This document shows, one piece after another, positions 11,781 through 21,489 of a stretch of DNA of 64,000 nucleotides. Source of the DNA: a virus. A program made the position numbers and the translations under genes. The stretch spans positions 62,001-126,000 of the IMG/VR virus record IMGVR_UViG_3300042341_001202. One strand, given 5' to 3'. Within the stretch, counting starts at the first letter, position 1. Every line of letters begins with the position of its first letter. The notes under the pieces are model-generated. The model ran no database searches. It had not been told where the DNA came from and saw nothing but the letters and a program-made list of their open reading frames with translations.

Positions 11781-14700
11781 TTAACCACTAGACTCAATAC
11801 TCAAAATAAATGGTGTTACAAGGCCAAACAAGCTTTTGGCAAACACACGTCCACTAAGTGTGCCAGTATTCTGATTGATAACTAATCCTTCGCCAATACG
11901 GAAGTCACCTTTGTGATCGGTGCTAGTGTAGTAAATTCTCCCACCGCGTCTCATTACAACTTCGTTTTCCTGTATAGGTACACCACCTAACTGAGGCAAG
12001 CAGGTGTTGATATCTGTTCCTGCGCCCACATATTCAAAAGTGTGACTGGATGCAGATGCAACACTTACTTGATAAAAGTTTACAGTTTCATCATCCAAAG
12101 GTGCATAGTCTGTAACTTCTTCAAGTGTGACAGTTGTTTCGTTTTCCACAGTATCGCTGAGCAGTGACCCACCGGCTCCTACTAAATCAGCTGCTACTGC
12201 ATCCACAATAAATCCAGTGTCACGTGTACACAAGCTCAGTTGATCAGCTGTTAAGAACCCTGGACCAAAAGTATTCAACACATATTGCGTTACTTCTGCT
12301 TGAATAAATTGCTTGTTCAATCGTAACAATTGACTGGAATTATTCCAGCGTAGATTTTTGGGACCATAGAGGGGGTTTATTGTGCTGATCAATACATCAA
12401 AAGAGGCTTCCAAGTTTTGTGAGCTATAACTGCCATAATTTAATGCTGGGTTGACTACTTGTGGCACAACCCCCTGGATAGGTATAATTGCACTATTGGT
12501 GATAACGTCCATAACCAACGTGCGTAGTTGGGTCAAAGCAGCGATGGTTTGACTTTCTTGCCCACCAATCAAGCTGGTTACACCGTTCCAGTAATTTCTA
12601 CCACTACGCAAGGCCTCAATTACTCCACCTTTTGTTGCATCAAGTGTCATGCCATCTACAATCAATCCCACATCTCGTTCACACAGTGTCAGTTGTGCGG
12701 GTGATAAAAATCCAGGATAGGTAATACTTACCCATGCACCAATTTCAGCTTGGAGGAATGCTCTGTTGGCCTGTAGGAGCAGTCCTGCATGGGTATATCT
12801 TATATTGGCTACACTTAAGCCATCGTTAATAAATGTGGTTATATGGTCGAAAAATGCTGTTACGCCATTCAAAGTAGCTGCTCCACCACTCAAACTTCCA
12901 TTTGTAACTTGTGCTACAGAAACTTGCAGCGGAACAACAGCAGTGTTTTGAACTATGTTTTGACTTAGACTCTTGGCGAAATTTATGGCCTGAATAGTTT
13001 GTGTTGATTGACCAGGTATCAAACTGGTTACACCATCCCAATAGCGTTGGCCACTTCTGAAACTAAGGCTTGCTGCCAATGGTGCTGGTATTACAGGGCC
13101 CCCATTTATTACCAACGGCGTGGCACTACTTATAGTGTAGTATTTTGGATACAATTTAGCCTCAGCAATAGCAGGAGTACCCCCAGCCCCAATGATATCA
13201 CCACTGACGCTGTCAATAACTTGGCCAATGAGTTTGGCAAAATTAGCTTTCTCATCTGTAGTCATAGACACCAAAGTATTTGCATATGCTGTTACTTCAG
13301 CTTGTAAGAATGCATAATTGGCTTTCAAAAGAGCACTTGCACTATTATATCCTGTAAATGGCAGGCCGTTGGAGATCAAGTTGGTGATAACATTCACTGC
13401 TGCTGTTAAGTTAGAGGCAGCATACACTCCATTTGTAAGCACTGGATTGACACTTGCGGTCACTGCTGTTTGGAAAGGTGCACCTGGGTACGCACCTGGT
13501 GGAGTTGATATATTGTTGATAAGATTCAACCCCCATGCCAAGATATAATTGATCGCATCAATAGTTTCCGCAGCTTGTCCTGGAAGCTTACTGACTATCC
13601 CATTCCAGTAAGATTGTCCTGCTCGTATACTTCTTACAAAGCCGCCAGTTGAACAGTCAATTGAGAGAGCATCAACAATGTATCCAACATCTCTGCTGCA
13701 TAGTGCTTGTAGTCTAGCTGCCTCTGTGGGATTACCACCAGCTAATGCGTTGAAGAATCCTGGATACTGCCAATTCACATAAGCCAATACCTCTGCTTGT
13801 AAGAAGGCTTTGTTCAGGAGCAGCAAGCTACTGGCATTGTCGTAAGGACTCAGGCTTGTCCCGTAATTTATTATTTGACTTGTATTTGTAAAGAACGCAG
13901 TCACCCCAGTTGTGGCATCCAATCCGTTGGGCAAAGCTGGATCAACAACAGGCAGCTCAGTAGCTTGATAAGGACTGCCAACATATCCGGCAGGTGGGGT
14001 TGGGTTGTTATCAATCAGATTATATGCCCAGTCTCTAGCATATGTGATAGCTAGCAATGTATTTGCTGTGTCAATAGGACTGACTGCTGCCTTAGCAGTC
14101 AAAAAGCTGAAGCTTTCAGCATCACCACCTTGGAATCTTACTCGAGGACCAGCACTGTAACTGTTACCGCCGCTTGCTAGATCAATAGCTGCAAGGCCCA
14201 TACTGAGATCAAGTAAGCATCCTGTGCCACTTCCACTGAGAACATACTGAGTTTCAACGCCATTTAGTGTAGGCATCTTTGAATATTTGCCAGCTGTGTC
14301 AATAACAACTCTTGTTACAATACCAGACGTAAATCCATTTGATGCGACAGCAACTACTCGGACACGAGTTCTCGCCGTGCCTTCTCCTCCAACCACCTCG
14401 AGCAGGTCATTTATTTGATAGCCTTGCCCACCATTGAAATAGGTGTTGTTTGAGGTTGTAAAGACACTGTTTACGCTAGCACCAACAGCTTGATACCAAA
14501 TTTGGCCAGCTTTGGCACCAGCGCCCCCGCCTCCTGAGAAGCGCACAGTGGGGTCAATTACAAAGTTTGATCCTGGATTTGTAATCCGTATATTTGTGAC
14601 AACACCAGCTGTTACCTCAGTAATAGCTGTTGCACCAGTGTCGCCATTACCTGATCCTCCACCACCCTCAATAGTGACAATGGGTTGAGCTATATAACCA

Positions 14701-17700
14701 CCGCCCTGACTTATGAGTGTGACTTCACGAATTGTGCCAGTTGTGTTGTCATACTCTGCACGACCTTTGGCTGTGATGCCACCGCCACCACTTATAGTAA
14801 CAGTGGGGCTTGTGTAACCTGTGCCACTGCTGGCGAGATTTATACTGTTTACGCCAAAATTGATACTGCAACTGAATCCAGTTCCTATGCCGCTGCTAGT
14901 GGTAGCCGCACCAGAAACTATAGGGAGGTCTGTGTATTCGCCTTCATCAATCACAAAAACTGATGTTACTGCACCTCCCAAACCTACAGCAGCTACTTGA
15001 AGCAACACTGGCGTATTCACTTGCAGATTTGGGAAAGTTCCTCCACTAATTGTTATGGTGTCGTTAAGTGCATAACCGCGACCACCATTCAAAATAGCCA
15101 CTCCGCTAGCTATATCGCTTCTGCAACTGTAAATCACCGCACCAATAATTGCTCCAGTACCACTGGGATCGTAAATTGTTGCGTATGCGCCGCCTGTATA
15201 ACCAGATCCTTTTTCTATATTATTCAACGCGGTAATAGCTCCACTTGTTACTACTGCTTGAAATTCAGCACGCTGTCTTGCGTAACCAATTGGTGGATCC
15301 AACAGCACTAGGGGTGTACTAGTATATCCCTGTCCTTGATCAATTACTTGTATTTCGCTCACATAGCTGAACTCAGGACCAACAGTAGCCACAAGGCCCA
15401 CAAATGGACGTTGGATAATATTCTTGATGTCAATAGTATCAACACGGAATCGTCCCGTGCCAGCTTTGATTCTGCCGCCATAGAGATAGGGACTTATGCC
15501 ATCAGCCAAAATACCAATATCTCCGAAGCTGGTATTGCTGTTGCTTATGCTGCATGTTGCACCATTTTCTACCCATGTGCCAATTGTAGTACAGATAGTG
15601 AAGATTGACACCAACTGTGCGTAACCTTGGTTTGTAATGTAGATGCCAGGACCGCCTTGGTTATATTGAGTGAAGCCATCCAAAACCATACTCTTCAAAC
15701 CTTTGGCAAGGTTTCCATCCACTTTCATCCCACCGCCAGTTTCGTTAAAACATGTGCAGTTTTGAACATAAGGACTTGTGCTGATTACTCCTGCTCCCCC
15801 AGGCACACCAGGAGGAAGATCGGGATCGCCTGCCAAAGGAGGATAGGTGATAGCAAATCCTGGCGCCTTACCACCTCTGAAACTCACGCCTGCAATGTAA
15901 CAGGCATTGTTGACCCAAAAGAAGTCTTTTGTAGGATTATTGTAAAAGAGATTTACTCTACGCAAGTTATCGCCAATAACTGACACTCGCTCAGGCAAAT
16001 AGATGGGGTTGTTTTCGTAATAGTTGCCGCTTCGGACAAAAATTGTTGTAAATGGTTTTGCGATTGCAGCAGCAGCTTTGACGGTTCTTTTTGCCCGGTC
16101 TTCAGCCAAACCATCATTGTTGTCATCACCATCTTTTGTTACCCAAATTACGTTAGTAACAGCAGGTGCAGTACCTTTGCTAACGCCAGTTACTACCAAA
16201 TCACCAACACTTACTCTGGCGCCTGTCATTACAGGTGTTACACGAGCCGTATTACCAGACGGGCTTGGTTGCACAATTGCTTTGGGTGTATTTGTGTATC
16301 CACTACCACTGCTGTTGACTATGGCAGCAATCAGACCGTAGCTGAGATTTACCCTAGCGCCAGTTCCTGTTCCACCAACTACAGGGTTGTTCAGCAATGT
16401 GGGTAGGAAACTATAGTATCCAGGATCAGTAATAATAAGAGTGTTGATCTCACTCACCATATTGAATTGAACGCCGTAACCGCTGCCGCCAGTGGCTTTG
16501 TTATTGGTCAAAGGTGGCAGGGTGTAGTAAGGTCCTTGATTTTGGAGTTGGCAAGTGCTCTCAGTAACACTGTATTTGGCTGCTGTTTGATATTCAGTAA
16601 GTAGGCCACGGCCACTGCCACCAACAGCGGGGTTAGCCACAATATTGGGCAGTTCTCTATAAGACCCTGAGTTGTTGATTGTTATGTCTGTTACACGTCC
16701 GCCCAAAATAACAGAAATAACTGAGCCATTACTAGGAGGGTTCACAAAGGTAAGCCTGGTCACACTAGCGGGCTGACTTACTGTGTAGTTTGTACCCAGT
16801 GTTTGTTTCACGTTGTCAAGAGTCACATACAAATCAAAATAGTCAGCTGGTATAATTGCACGGCTGAGATCAAAGTTTGTTTCAACCCCGTCACCTGAGA
16901 AACTATTGTAAAATACACCAATTACATCGCCAGCTTGCAGAGAAAAGGCTGGCAAGAATGTGATATCTGTTTGCAGGCCGTTGGGCGCAAAGCTGTATAC
17001 AGCCCCTAGGATAATCGTGCCATTTAACGTAACAGTAACGCCACTATAATCCAATGGATCAATAGTGAATGGAACTGTATAGGTTTTGATTGCTGGATTT
17101 GTAACAAAATTGTTTGTATCATATTTCCCCGATATTTGAATGGGGTCAGCTGAGATAATAGATGTGGCAGGTGTGCCTGAACCACCAAAAACAGTGATTT
17201 CCTCACCTGTGATGTATCCCACACCTTGTGCAATTATTTGTGGTTCAATCAATTTGACTCTAGTGATAATAATAGTAGCTGATGCTGGTCCATCACCACC
17301 ACTGACAGTGAGAATATCATTGGGCTTATACCCACGTCCTTCATTGTTGGCATCAACAAGTATGCTCTTGATTCTAGCTGTTTCCACTTGTAACAAAGTG
17401 GGTGCAGAGAATACTCCGCCTTGAACTGTCAAGGCGTCGCCTGGCGTATATCCAGCGCCACGATCCCAGGGCACAACGATAGGTACAGCGCCCATAACAG
17501 CTTCTGCAACAGCTTGCACGCCACCAGGTGGTGGTGGATCAATTGTAATAGCTGGAACAAGTGTGTATCCGCTTCCAGGATTGTTGATATTCAAGCTAGT
17601 AACTTGCCCTTTGGCATTCAAATTCAAAATACCTGTAGCCAAGCTGTTGGTGATTACATCATTATCAATTAAAACTTGGTCTACAGCCAGCTTACTGGCG

Positions 17701-19274
17701 TTGAGTTTAGATCCGTCCCATTTGAGATCTGCTGATCCAGCAAATGTTCCCCCATTATTGAATTGAACAGCTTGTGTGGGTCCACCAGGTGTGCCCCCTG
17801 GTCCGGCTGGGCCGGTGGGACCTCCTAAGGGGCCGGTTGGGCCGGTTGCACCAACAGGACCAGCAGGGCCGCCTGACGGTGCAGGAATGGGTTGTGGACC
17901 TGTCTCCAAAATGTTGATGATAAGATCAATACGTGCAACAATGTCATTTGTCCAAAGTCCACCATCAGTGTAGGCGATGTCAAATACTTGGGGCACCAAA
18001 CTGTAAACAGGTGCAACTGAGGTGTTTGTAACCACATCGTTCATCAGGGTTTTTAGATGGTTCAAGGCCGCAACAGTAACCTCTACCTGTCCAGGTATTA
18101 CTGTTTTCCCAGACTCATAATATTTGTTGCCAGCTAGGTAGCTATTGAGATTGATGCCACTCAAAACATCGCTCATAACACACGCGGCAATCAGTTGCAC
18201 ATCACGAGCACATTTGTTTTGATCGTAAAAGTAAGGGGCTGGAAATTGGTTGTTGATCCAGCCAACTACTTCTTGACTCAAGAATTCAAGGTTCAAATAT
18301 ACCAGTGTTTGTGCGCTGAAATTTCCCAACGAGGTGGGAACAAAGTTGGCATATTCAGTGCTGGGTCCAGTTAGGATAATATTATTGATAATCGCAATAT
18401 TGCTGGCAATAGGAGCATAGGCTACTACGCCGCCACTGAAGCTGGGTATAATTACTTGACTGGGTGGTACAACAGCTGGATAATCTGGTACAATAGCGAT
18501 ATTAGCAACGATTTTTTGAACCAAACTCAATGCATAAGTTAACGCATCAACAGTCAATTGTTTCTGCGCAGGTGTATTATAAATTAAAACACTTGTAACA
18601 CCGTTCCAGTAAGCGTTGCCAGCTGCAACACTGTTATAAGTAGAGCCCAGCAATGTGTCATTCATTACAGCAAACAGGATAGTAGTCAAGTCTCTGCTGC
18701 ATTTTTCCAGTTGAGAGGGGGTTAAAGAATAACCCAGGGGATAATTGCCTTGTACCCAAGAATTAACTTGCGCCCGAATAAATGGCAAATTGTAGATAAC
18801 CAAGGCAACTGCGTTCAATAAACCTTGATTTTGTGTAATTTGACCAGGGCTACCATCTGACAAGAGGTACCAAGCTGTGCCGTTGTAATATTCCAACTTG
18901 TTATAATCAGTATTGAATCTGATCATACCTGTAGAGGGAGCAAGTGGGTTACTTGCTGGCCGTTGCGCCGTCAAGCCCACTGGAACCCTGATAGCTCCAG
19001 TCCCAGGGAATTGGATGCTGTTTTCTAAATCGCTGTTTTGGAATCTTGTTACAACCAAGGTGCCGTTGGGATCGCTTGTTAAAACAACCTTGTTGCTTTG
19101 AACAGGTCCAGATAACCTCACTGTGGTATTTTGTAGGTTGGAGATTTCAGCAGCCGCAACAGCAAGTTGAACTCTCATTGCCTCAAAATTGTCTCTGAAA
19201 CCCTGACTTTCATTGTCAGAACCGGCCACAGGATAGTTGGTGTTGATACTGTCTGGTCTAATGTTGCTGGTCAT
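11781..19274 (-). CDS. Giant virion structural protein with collagen-like and beta-helix parts
   Basis: About 2497 residues from the ATG at 19274 (a GTG 15 codons earlier is less likely, since it lies on the promoter motif). The head INTNYPVAG-DNES-GFRDNF is shared with 715-1140. Then comes a fibre module (LTAQRP-SNPLAPSTGMIRFNTD, EYYNGTAWY), a short collagen-like stretch ([15 protein letters not shown]), many GSGYT-P repeats (GGxGTG, beta-rich), and a right-handed beta-helix/pectin-lyase-like core opening VTKDGDDNNDGL and including GDNLRRVNLFYN. Repeated blocks of ~150 residues (SGRNYWNGVTSLIGGQ, TLCERDVGLIVDGM) follow. The C-terminus KGDFRIGEG-VINQNTGTLSG resembles structural proteins of T4-like marine phages. 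Likely a long tail fibre or whisker-like appendage. Confidence 0.85.
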   Translation of the reverse strand: MTSNIRPDSINTNYPVAGSDNESQGFRDNFEAMRVQLAVAAAEISNLQNTTVRLSGPVQSNKVVLTSDPNGTLVVTRFQNSDLENSIQFPGTGAIRVPVGLTAQRPASNPLAPSTGMIRFNTDYNKLEYYNGTAWYLLSDGSPGQITQNQGLLNAVALVIYNLPFIRAQVNSWVQGNYPLGYSLTPSQLEKCSRDLTTILFAVMNDTLLGSTYNSVAAGNAYWNGVTSVLIYNTPAQKQLTVDALTYALSLVQKIVANIAIVPDYPAVVPPSQVIIPSFSGGVVAYAPIASNIAIINNIILTGPSTEYANFVPTSLGNFSAQTLVYLNLEFLSQEVVGWINNQFPAPYFYDQNKCARDVQLIAACVMSDVLSGINLNSYLAGNKYYESGKTVIPGQVEVTVAALNHLKTLMNDVVTNTSVAPVYSLVPQVFDIAYTDGGLWTNDIVARIDLIINILETGPQPIPAPSGGPAGPVGATGPTGPLGGPTGPAGPGGTPGGPTQAVQFNNGGTFAGSADLKWDGSKLNASKLAVDQVLIDNDVITNSLATGILNLNAKGQVTSLNINNPGSGYTLVPAITIDPPPPGGVQAVAEAVMGAVPIVVPWDRGAGYTPGDALTVQGGVFSAPTLLQVETARIKSILVDANNEGRGYKPNDILTVSGGDGPASATIIITRVKLIEPQIIAQGVGYITGEEITVFGGSGTPATSIISADPIQISGKYDTNNFVTNPAIKTYTVPFTIDPLDYSGVTVTLNGTIILGAVYSFAPNGLQTDITFLPAFSLQAGDVIGVFYNSFSGDGVETNFDLSRAIIPADYFDLYVTLDNVKQTLGTNYTVSQPASVTRLTFVNPPSNGSVISVILGGRVTDITINNSGSYRELPNIVANPAVGGSGRGLLTEYQTAAKYSVTESTCQLQNQGPYYTLPPLTNNKATGGSGYGVQFNMVSEINTLIITDPGYYSFLPTLLNNPVVGGTGTGARVNLSYGLIAAIVNSSGSGYTNTPKAIVQPSPSGNTARVTPVMTGARVSVGDLVVTGVSKGTAPAVTNVIWVTKDGDDNNDGLAEDRAKRTVKAAAAIAKPFTTIFVRSGNYYENNPIYLPERVSVIGDNLRRVNLFYNNPTKDFFWVNNACYIAGVSFRGGKAPGFAITYPPLAGDPDLPPGVPGGAGVISTSPYVQNCTCFNETGGGMKVDGNLAKGLKSMVLDGFTQYNQGGPGIYITNQGYAQLVSIFTICTTIGTWVENGATCSISNSNTSFGDIGILADGISPYLYGGRIKAGTGRFRVDTIDIKNIIQRPFVGLVATVGPEFSYVSEIQVIDQGQGYTSTPLVLLDPPIGYARQRAEFQAVVTSGAITALNNIEKGSGYTGGAYATIYDPSGTGAIIGAVIYSCRSDIASGVAILNGGRGYALNDTITISGGTFPNLQVNTPVLLQVAAVGLGGAVTSVFVIDEGEYTDLPIVSGAATTSSGIGTGFSCSINFGVNSINLASSGTGYTSPTVTISGGGGITAKGRAEYDNTTGTIREVTLISQGGGYIAQPIVTIEGGGGSGNGDTGATAITEVTAGVVTNIRITNPGSNFVIDPTVRFSGGGGAGAKAGQIWYQAVGASVNSVFTTSNNTYFNGGQGYQINDLLEVVGGEGTARTRVRVVAVASNGFTSGIVTRVVIDTAGKYSKMPTLNGVETQYVLSGSGTGCLLDLSMGLAAIDLASGGNSYSAGPRVRFQGGDAESFSFLTAKAAVSPIDTANTLLAITYARDWAYNLIDNNPTPPAGYVGSPYQATELPVVDPALPNGLDATTGVTAFFTNTSQIINYGTSLSPYDNASSLLLLNKAFLQAEVLAYVNWQYPGFFNALAGGNPTEAARLQALCSRDVGYIVDALSIDCSTGGFVRSIRAGQSYWNGIVSKLPGQAAETIDAINYILAWGLNLINNISTPPGAYPGAPFQTAVTASVNPVLTNGVYAASNLTAAVNVITNLISNGLPFTGYNSASALLKANYAFLQAEVTAYANTLVSMTTDEKANFAKLIGQVIDSVSGDIIGAGGTPAIAEAKLYPKYYTISSATPLVINGGPVIPAPLAASLSFRSGQRYWDGVTSLIPGQSTQTIQAINFAKSLSQNIVQNTAVVPLQVSVAQVTNGSLSGGAATLNGVTAFFDHITTFINDGLSVANIRYTHAGLLLQANRAFLQAEIGAWVSITYPGFLSPAQLTLCERDVGLIVDGMTLDATKGGVIEALRSGRNYWNGVTSLIGGQESQTIAALTQLRTLVMDVITNSAIIPIQGVVPQVVNPALNYGSYSSQNLEASFDVLISTINPLYGPKNLRWNNSSQLLRLNKQFIQAEVTQYVLNTFGPGFLTADQLSLCTRDTGFIVDAVAADLVGAGGSLLSDTVENETTVTLEEVTDYAPLDDETVNFYQVSVASASSHTFEYVGAGTDINTCLPQLGGVPIQENEVVMRRGGRIYYTSTDHKGDFRIGEGLVINQNTGTLSGRVFAKSLFGLVTPFILSIESSG

Positions 19275-19302
19275 GGATATCCACACTAATCGCGTTTTTT
19301 CA

Positions 19303-19310
19303 TATTTATG
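19303..19310 (-). promoter_or_regulatory. Late-promoter-like motif CATAAATA
   Basis: On the minus strand, 28 nt before the ATG of the giant structural gene at 19274; part of a divergent pair with 19365-19372. Confidence 0.6.
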
Positions 19311-19364
19311 GGTTGGCACAATTTGTGTTTTTGATCCATGATTTAACAGTCATCAAGCGTCACG

Positions 19365-19372
19365 CTTAAATA
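19365..19372 (+). promoter_or_regulatory. Late-promoter-like motif CTTAAATA
   Basis: Lies only 3 nt before an ATG at 19376 but 36 nt before the TTG at 19409, which has a good ribosome site. A late start about 6 nt downstream of the motif would exclude the ATG. Confidence 0.45.
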
Positions 19373-19408
19373 CTCATGGTGCCCAACTCTCTACTGGAGG
19401 AACGCCAC

Positions 19409-20164
19409 TTGCAAAGAAGATTGAAACGCTCTAACAGAGCCAATCCTCGAGAAGATCGCAACATTTTTGACAACAAAAATGTTCGAAACAACATCATCGA
19501 ACTTGAGCAATTTACTAAACATCTCAAACAAAAAGTTGAGTTGATTCCCAAAAACCTCAGTCAAGAAACTTATATTGAAAAGCTGGAAGACCCAAACATA
19601 AACATTGTGTTTGCCATTGGTCCAGCAGGTACTGGTAAATCATATCTTGGCACACTATATGCCATCCAATGCTTGAAAAATGGCAGTGTTAGCAAGATTG
19701 TGATTACCCGACCAAATATCAGTTTAGATGACAAAGACATTGGCTTTTTGCCTGGTGACATTTTTGCCAAAATGGCTCCTTGGACTAGGCCAATCTTGGA
19801 GATTTTTGAAGAGTTTTATTCAACCAAACAAATTGCTACAATGCTGGAAAACAATGTGATAGAGCTGCTTCCTATGGCTTTCATAAGAGGCAGAACATTG
19901 AAAAACAGCATTATTCTCCTCGATGAGGCACAGAACACTACAAAACTCAGTATGGTTTCTGCGCTGACCCGAATTGGTGAGAACAGCAAGATGATTGTGA
20001 CTGGAGATACGAAACAAAGTGATAGGGGAACATCAAATGGTCTCACAGATTTCTTACAACGATACAAACCAAACAAACGAGTGGCTGTTGTTGAATTTCA
20101 ACAACAAGATGTTGAACGCCACCCAGTAATCAATACCATACTGGACTGGTACGGAGAAAACTAA
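19409..20164 (+). CDS. phoH: PhoH-like ATPase
   Basis: P-loop ATPase of the PhoH family, common in marine phages; the biological role is unsettled (RNA-linked ATPase, phosphate-stress gene in hosts). Walker A GPAGTGKS, then TRPNISLDDKDIGFLPGD, Walker B SIILLDEAQN and the sensor-like VTGDTKQSDR, all standard PhoH signatures. I place the start at the TTG (19409), which has GGAGG eight bases upstream and suits the promoter spacing, giving 251 residues; an ATG at 19376 would add 11 residues but has no ribosome site. The basic N-terminus (RRLKRSNR) precedes a helical segment. It begins a plus-strand run diverging from the giant structural gene. Confidence 0.9.
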   Translation: MQRRLKRSNRANPREDRNIFDNKNVRNNIIELEQFTKHLKQKVELIPKNLSQETYIEKLEDPNINIVFAIGPAGTGKSYLGTLYAIQCLKNGSVSKIVITRPNISLDDKDIGFLPGDIFAKMAPWTRPILEIFEEFYSTKQIATMLENNVIELLPMAFIRGRTLKNSIILLDEAQNTTKLSMVSALTRIGENSKMIVTGDTKQSDRGTSNGLTDFLQRYKPNKRVAVVEFQQQDVERHPVINTILDWYGEN

Positions 20165-20180
20165 ACAACCTTTTGTGAAC

Positions 20181-20188
20181 CATAAATA
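20181..20188 (+). promoter_or_regulatory. Late-promoter-like motif CATAAATA
   Basis: 26 nt before the ATG at 20215. Confidence 0.55.
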
Positions 20189-20214
20189 CTGGAAAATTGG
20201 GCACTTCTAGTATT

Positions 20215-20742
20215 ATGGTTCACAAAATTCTCGAAAATTTTTCAGATCAAGCTGAAGAAGTAATCAAAAAGCTTACAGCCAAACAAGACTTATTGGATGT
20301 TATGCTGGATATTGAGGATTACTTTGATAACAACAATCTCTATGTATTTGACAATTGGTTCAAAGGTGAGCTTGTAAATGGCCCATTGGTAAAAAAATAC
20401 TGGATTGAAGTGACCTTCAAATACCCATACCATCACATGCCTGATCCTGAAGGTGGGTTGAGACTTACTCAACATGGCACCAAAATACAATATGAAAAAA
20501 CTTTTCAAACGGTGCCTGTGCCTATCCATAGTCCTGATGACTATGAACCTGGTACCAAGAAGCCGCGAATGAAAAAAGAAAAGGTTTGGCTTATTCACAT
20601 GAAAATACCACGCCGCTTTGTTGAAACTCTTGATCCTGAAATGCTAGACATTTACGATGAAGAGGTAGAGGACACCGACATGGACAATGCTGAAGACCAG
20701 ATGGCGCAAGGTCAGGCACCTGGGTTGGAGATGAATACATGA
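20215..20742 (+). CDS. Conserved T4-like phage protein of unknown function
   Basis: 175 residues from the ATG at 20215 (a TTG six codons earlier overlaps the leader). Recognisable features: a DIEDYFDNNNLYVFDNW segment, then KYWIEVTFKYPYHHMPDPEGGLRL, KEKVWLIHMKIPRRFV and a very acidic tail. I recall similar proteins in T4-like cyanophages, paired with a gene like the next one, but know no function. It overlaps the following gene by four bases. Confidence 0.75.
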   Translation: MVHKILENFSDQAEEVIKKLTAKQDLLDVMLDIEDYFDNNNLYVFDNWFKGELVNGPLVKKYWIEVTFKYPYHHMPDPEGGLRLTQHGTKIQYEKTFQTVPVPIHSPDDYEPGTKKPRMKKEKVWLIHMKIPRRFVETLDPEMLDIYDEEVEDTDMDNAEDQMAQGQAPGLEMNT

Positions 20743-21452
20743 ACCTGAAGGAAGGACTGCGCAAAGGTGACTTGGACGGGTTGATACTTCCGCTTGTTAC
20801 TGTGGATGAATATGAGTCCAAAATTGGCGATGATGAAGCTGTTGTTGTGGGATTTTATGCATTGGAAGCGGATGCTGCGCACGATTTAAGTAATTTTATT
20901 GAGAGAGCGCCTTACATGGTGTTGGATACTGATGTAAGTCCAGCCCCAACAAAGGACGGTTACTACGTATGCTTTGCTGAACTCAATCGCACACTGGACT
21001 TTCCTAACGCTTTGATTTCCTTGTTAAATGATATAACAAAACTATGTAATATTGATGATTGGCAATTTACTACTGTGAACTTACCCAAGGACAAAATTGT
21101 GCCCTTGACTGAGAAAAATTTGAAAAAAACTGTAAACTGCAATGTACGTGAAACCAAAAACACTGACGAACAAAATGTCAAAAGGTTCTTCAAACATAGC
21201 AGCTTGAAAGAAGTATCGTGGGCAGATGGGCAACTAACTCTCTCTGAACGTGCATACAGAAAAACGTTTCAGGTAGACACCTTGACAAATGTTGTGCCCC
21301 AAGGCCCGGTGGATTTGAGTGAATCAGGCAGTAGCGAATGCAGAGTTCTAGAAAAAGCATTAGCGGGGCCCTACAGCGTCCACAAGCTGGGAGAGCAGTT
21401 GGTTGTGGAAAATTGGAACCTCCAAAAATTTTTAGTGTTAACACCCCTCTAA
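20739..21452 (+). CDS. Conserved T4-like phage protein of unknown function
   Basis: 237 residues. The N-terminus LKEGLRKGDLDGLILPLVTVDEYESK and the DTDVSPAPTKDGYYVCFAEL segment resemble a conserved T4-like cyanophage protein that accompanies the previous gene; no function is known to me. The C-terminal ~70 residues are less conserved-looking. The ATG overlaps the upstream stop (ATGA). After it the coding run breaks off into a long non-coding stretch. Confidence 0.75.
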   Translation: MNLKEGLRKGDLDGLILPLVTVDEYESKIGDDEAVVVGFYALEADAAHDLSNFIERAPYMVLDTDVSPAPTKDGYYVCFAELNRTLDFPNALISLLNDITKLCNIDDWQFTTVNLPKDKIVPLTEKNLKKTVNCNVRETKNTDEQNVKRFFKHSSLKEVSWADGQLTLSERAYRKTFQVDTLTNVVPQGPVDLSESGSSECRVLEKALAGPYSVHKLGEQLVVENWNLQKFLVLTPL

Positions 21453-21455
21453 GTG

Positions 21456-21483
21456 TTGTTACTAGCGTCACCTCCCCTATAAT
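21456..21483 (+). promoter_or_regulatory. Candidate sigma-70 promoter TTGTTA-N16-TATAAT
   Basis: TTGTTA (21456-21461), a 16-nt spacer, and a perfect TATAAT (21478-21483). The predicted start is near 21490. The -10 is in the left arm of an 8-bp palindrome (CCTATAAT, 9-nt loop, ATTATAGG, 21476-21500) that also places TATAAT on the other strand. It differs from the late motifs and would serve the non-coding stretch and the small genes after it. Confidence 0.45.
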
Positions 21484-21489
21484 CTACGA

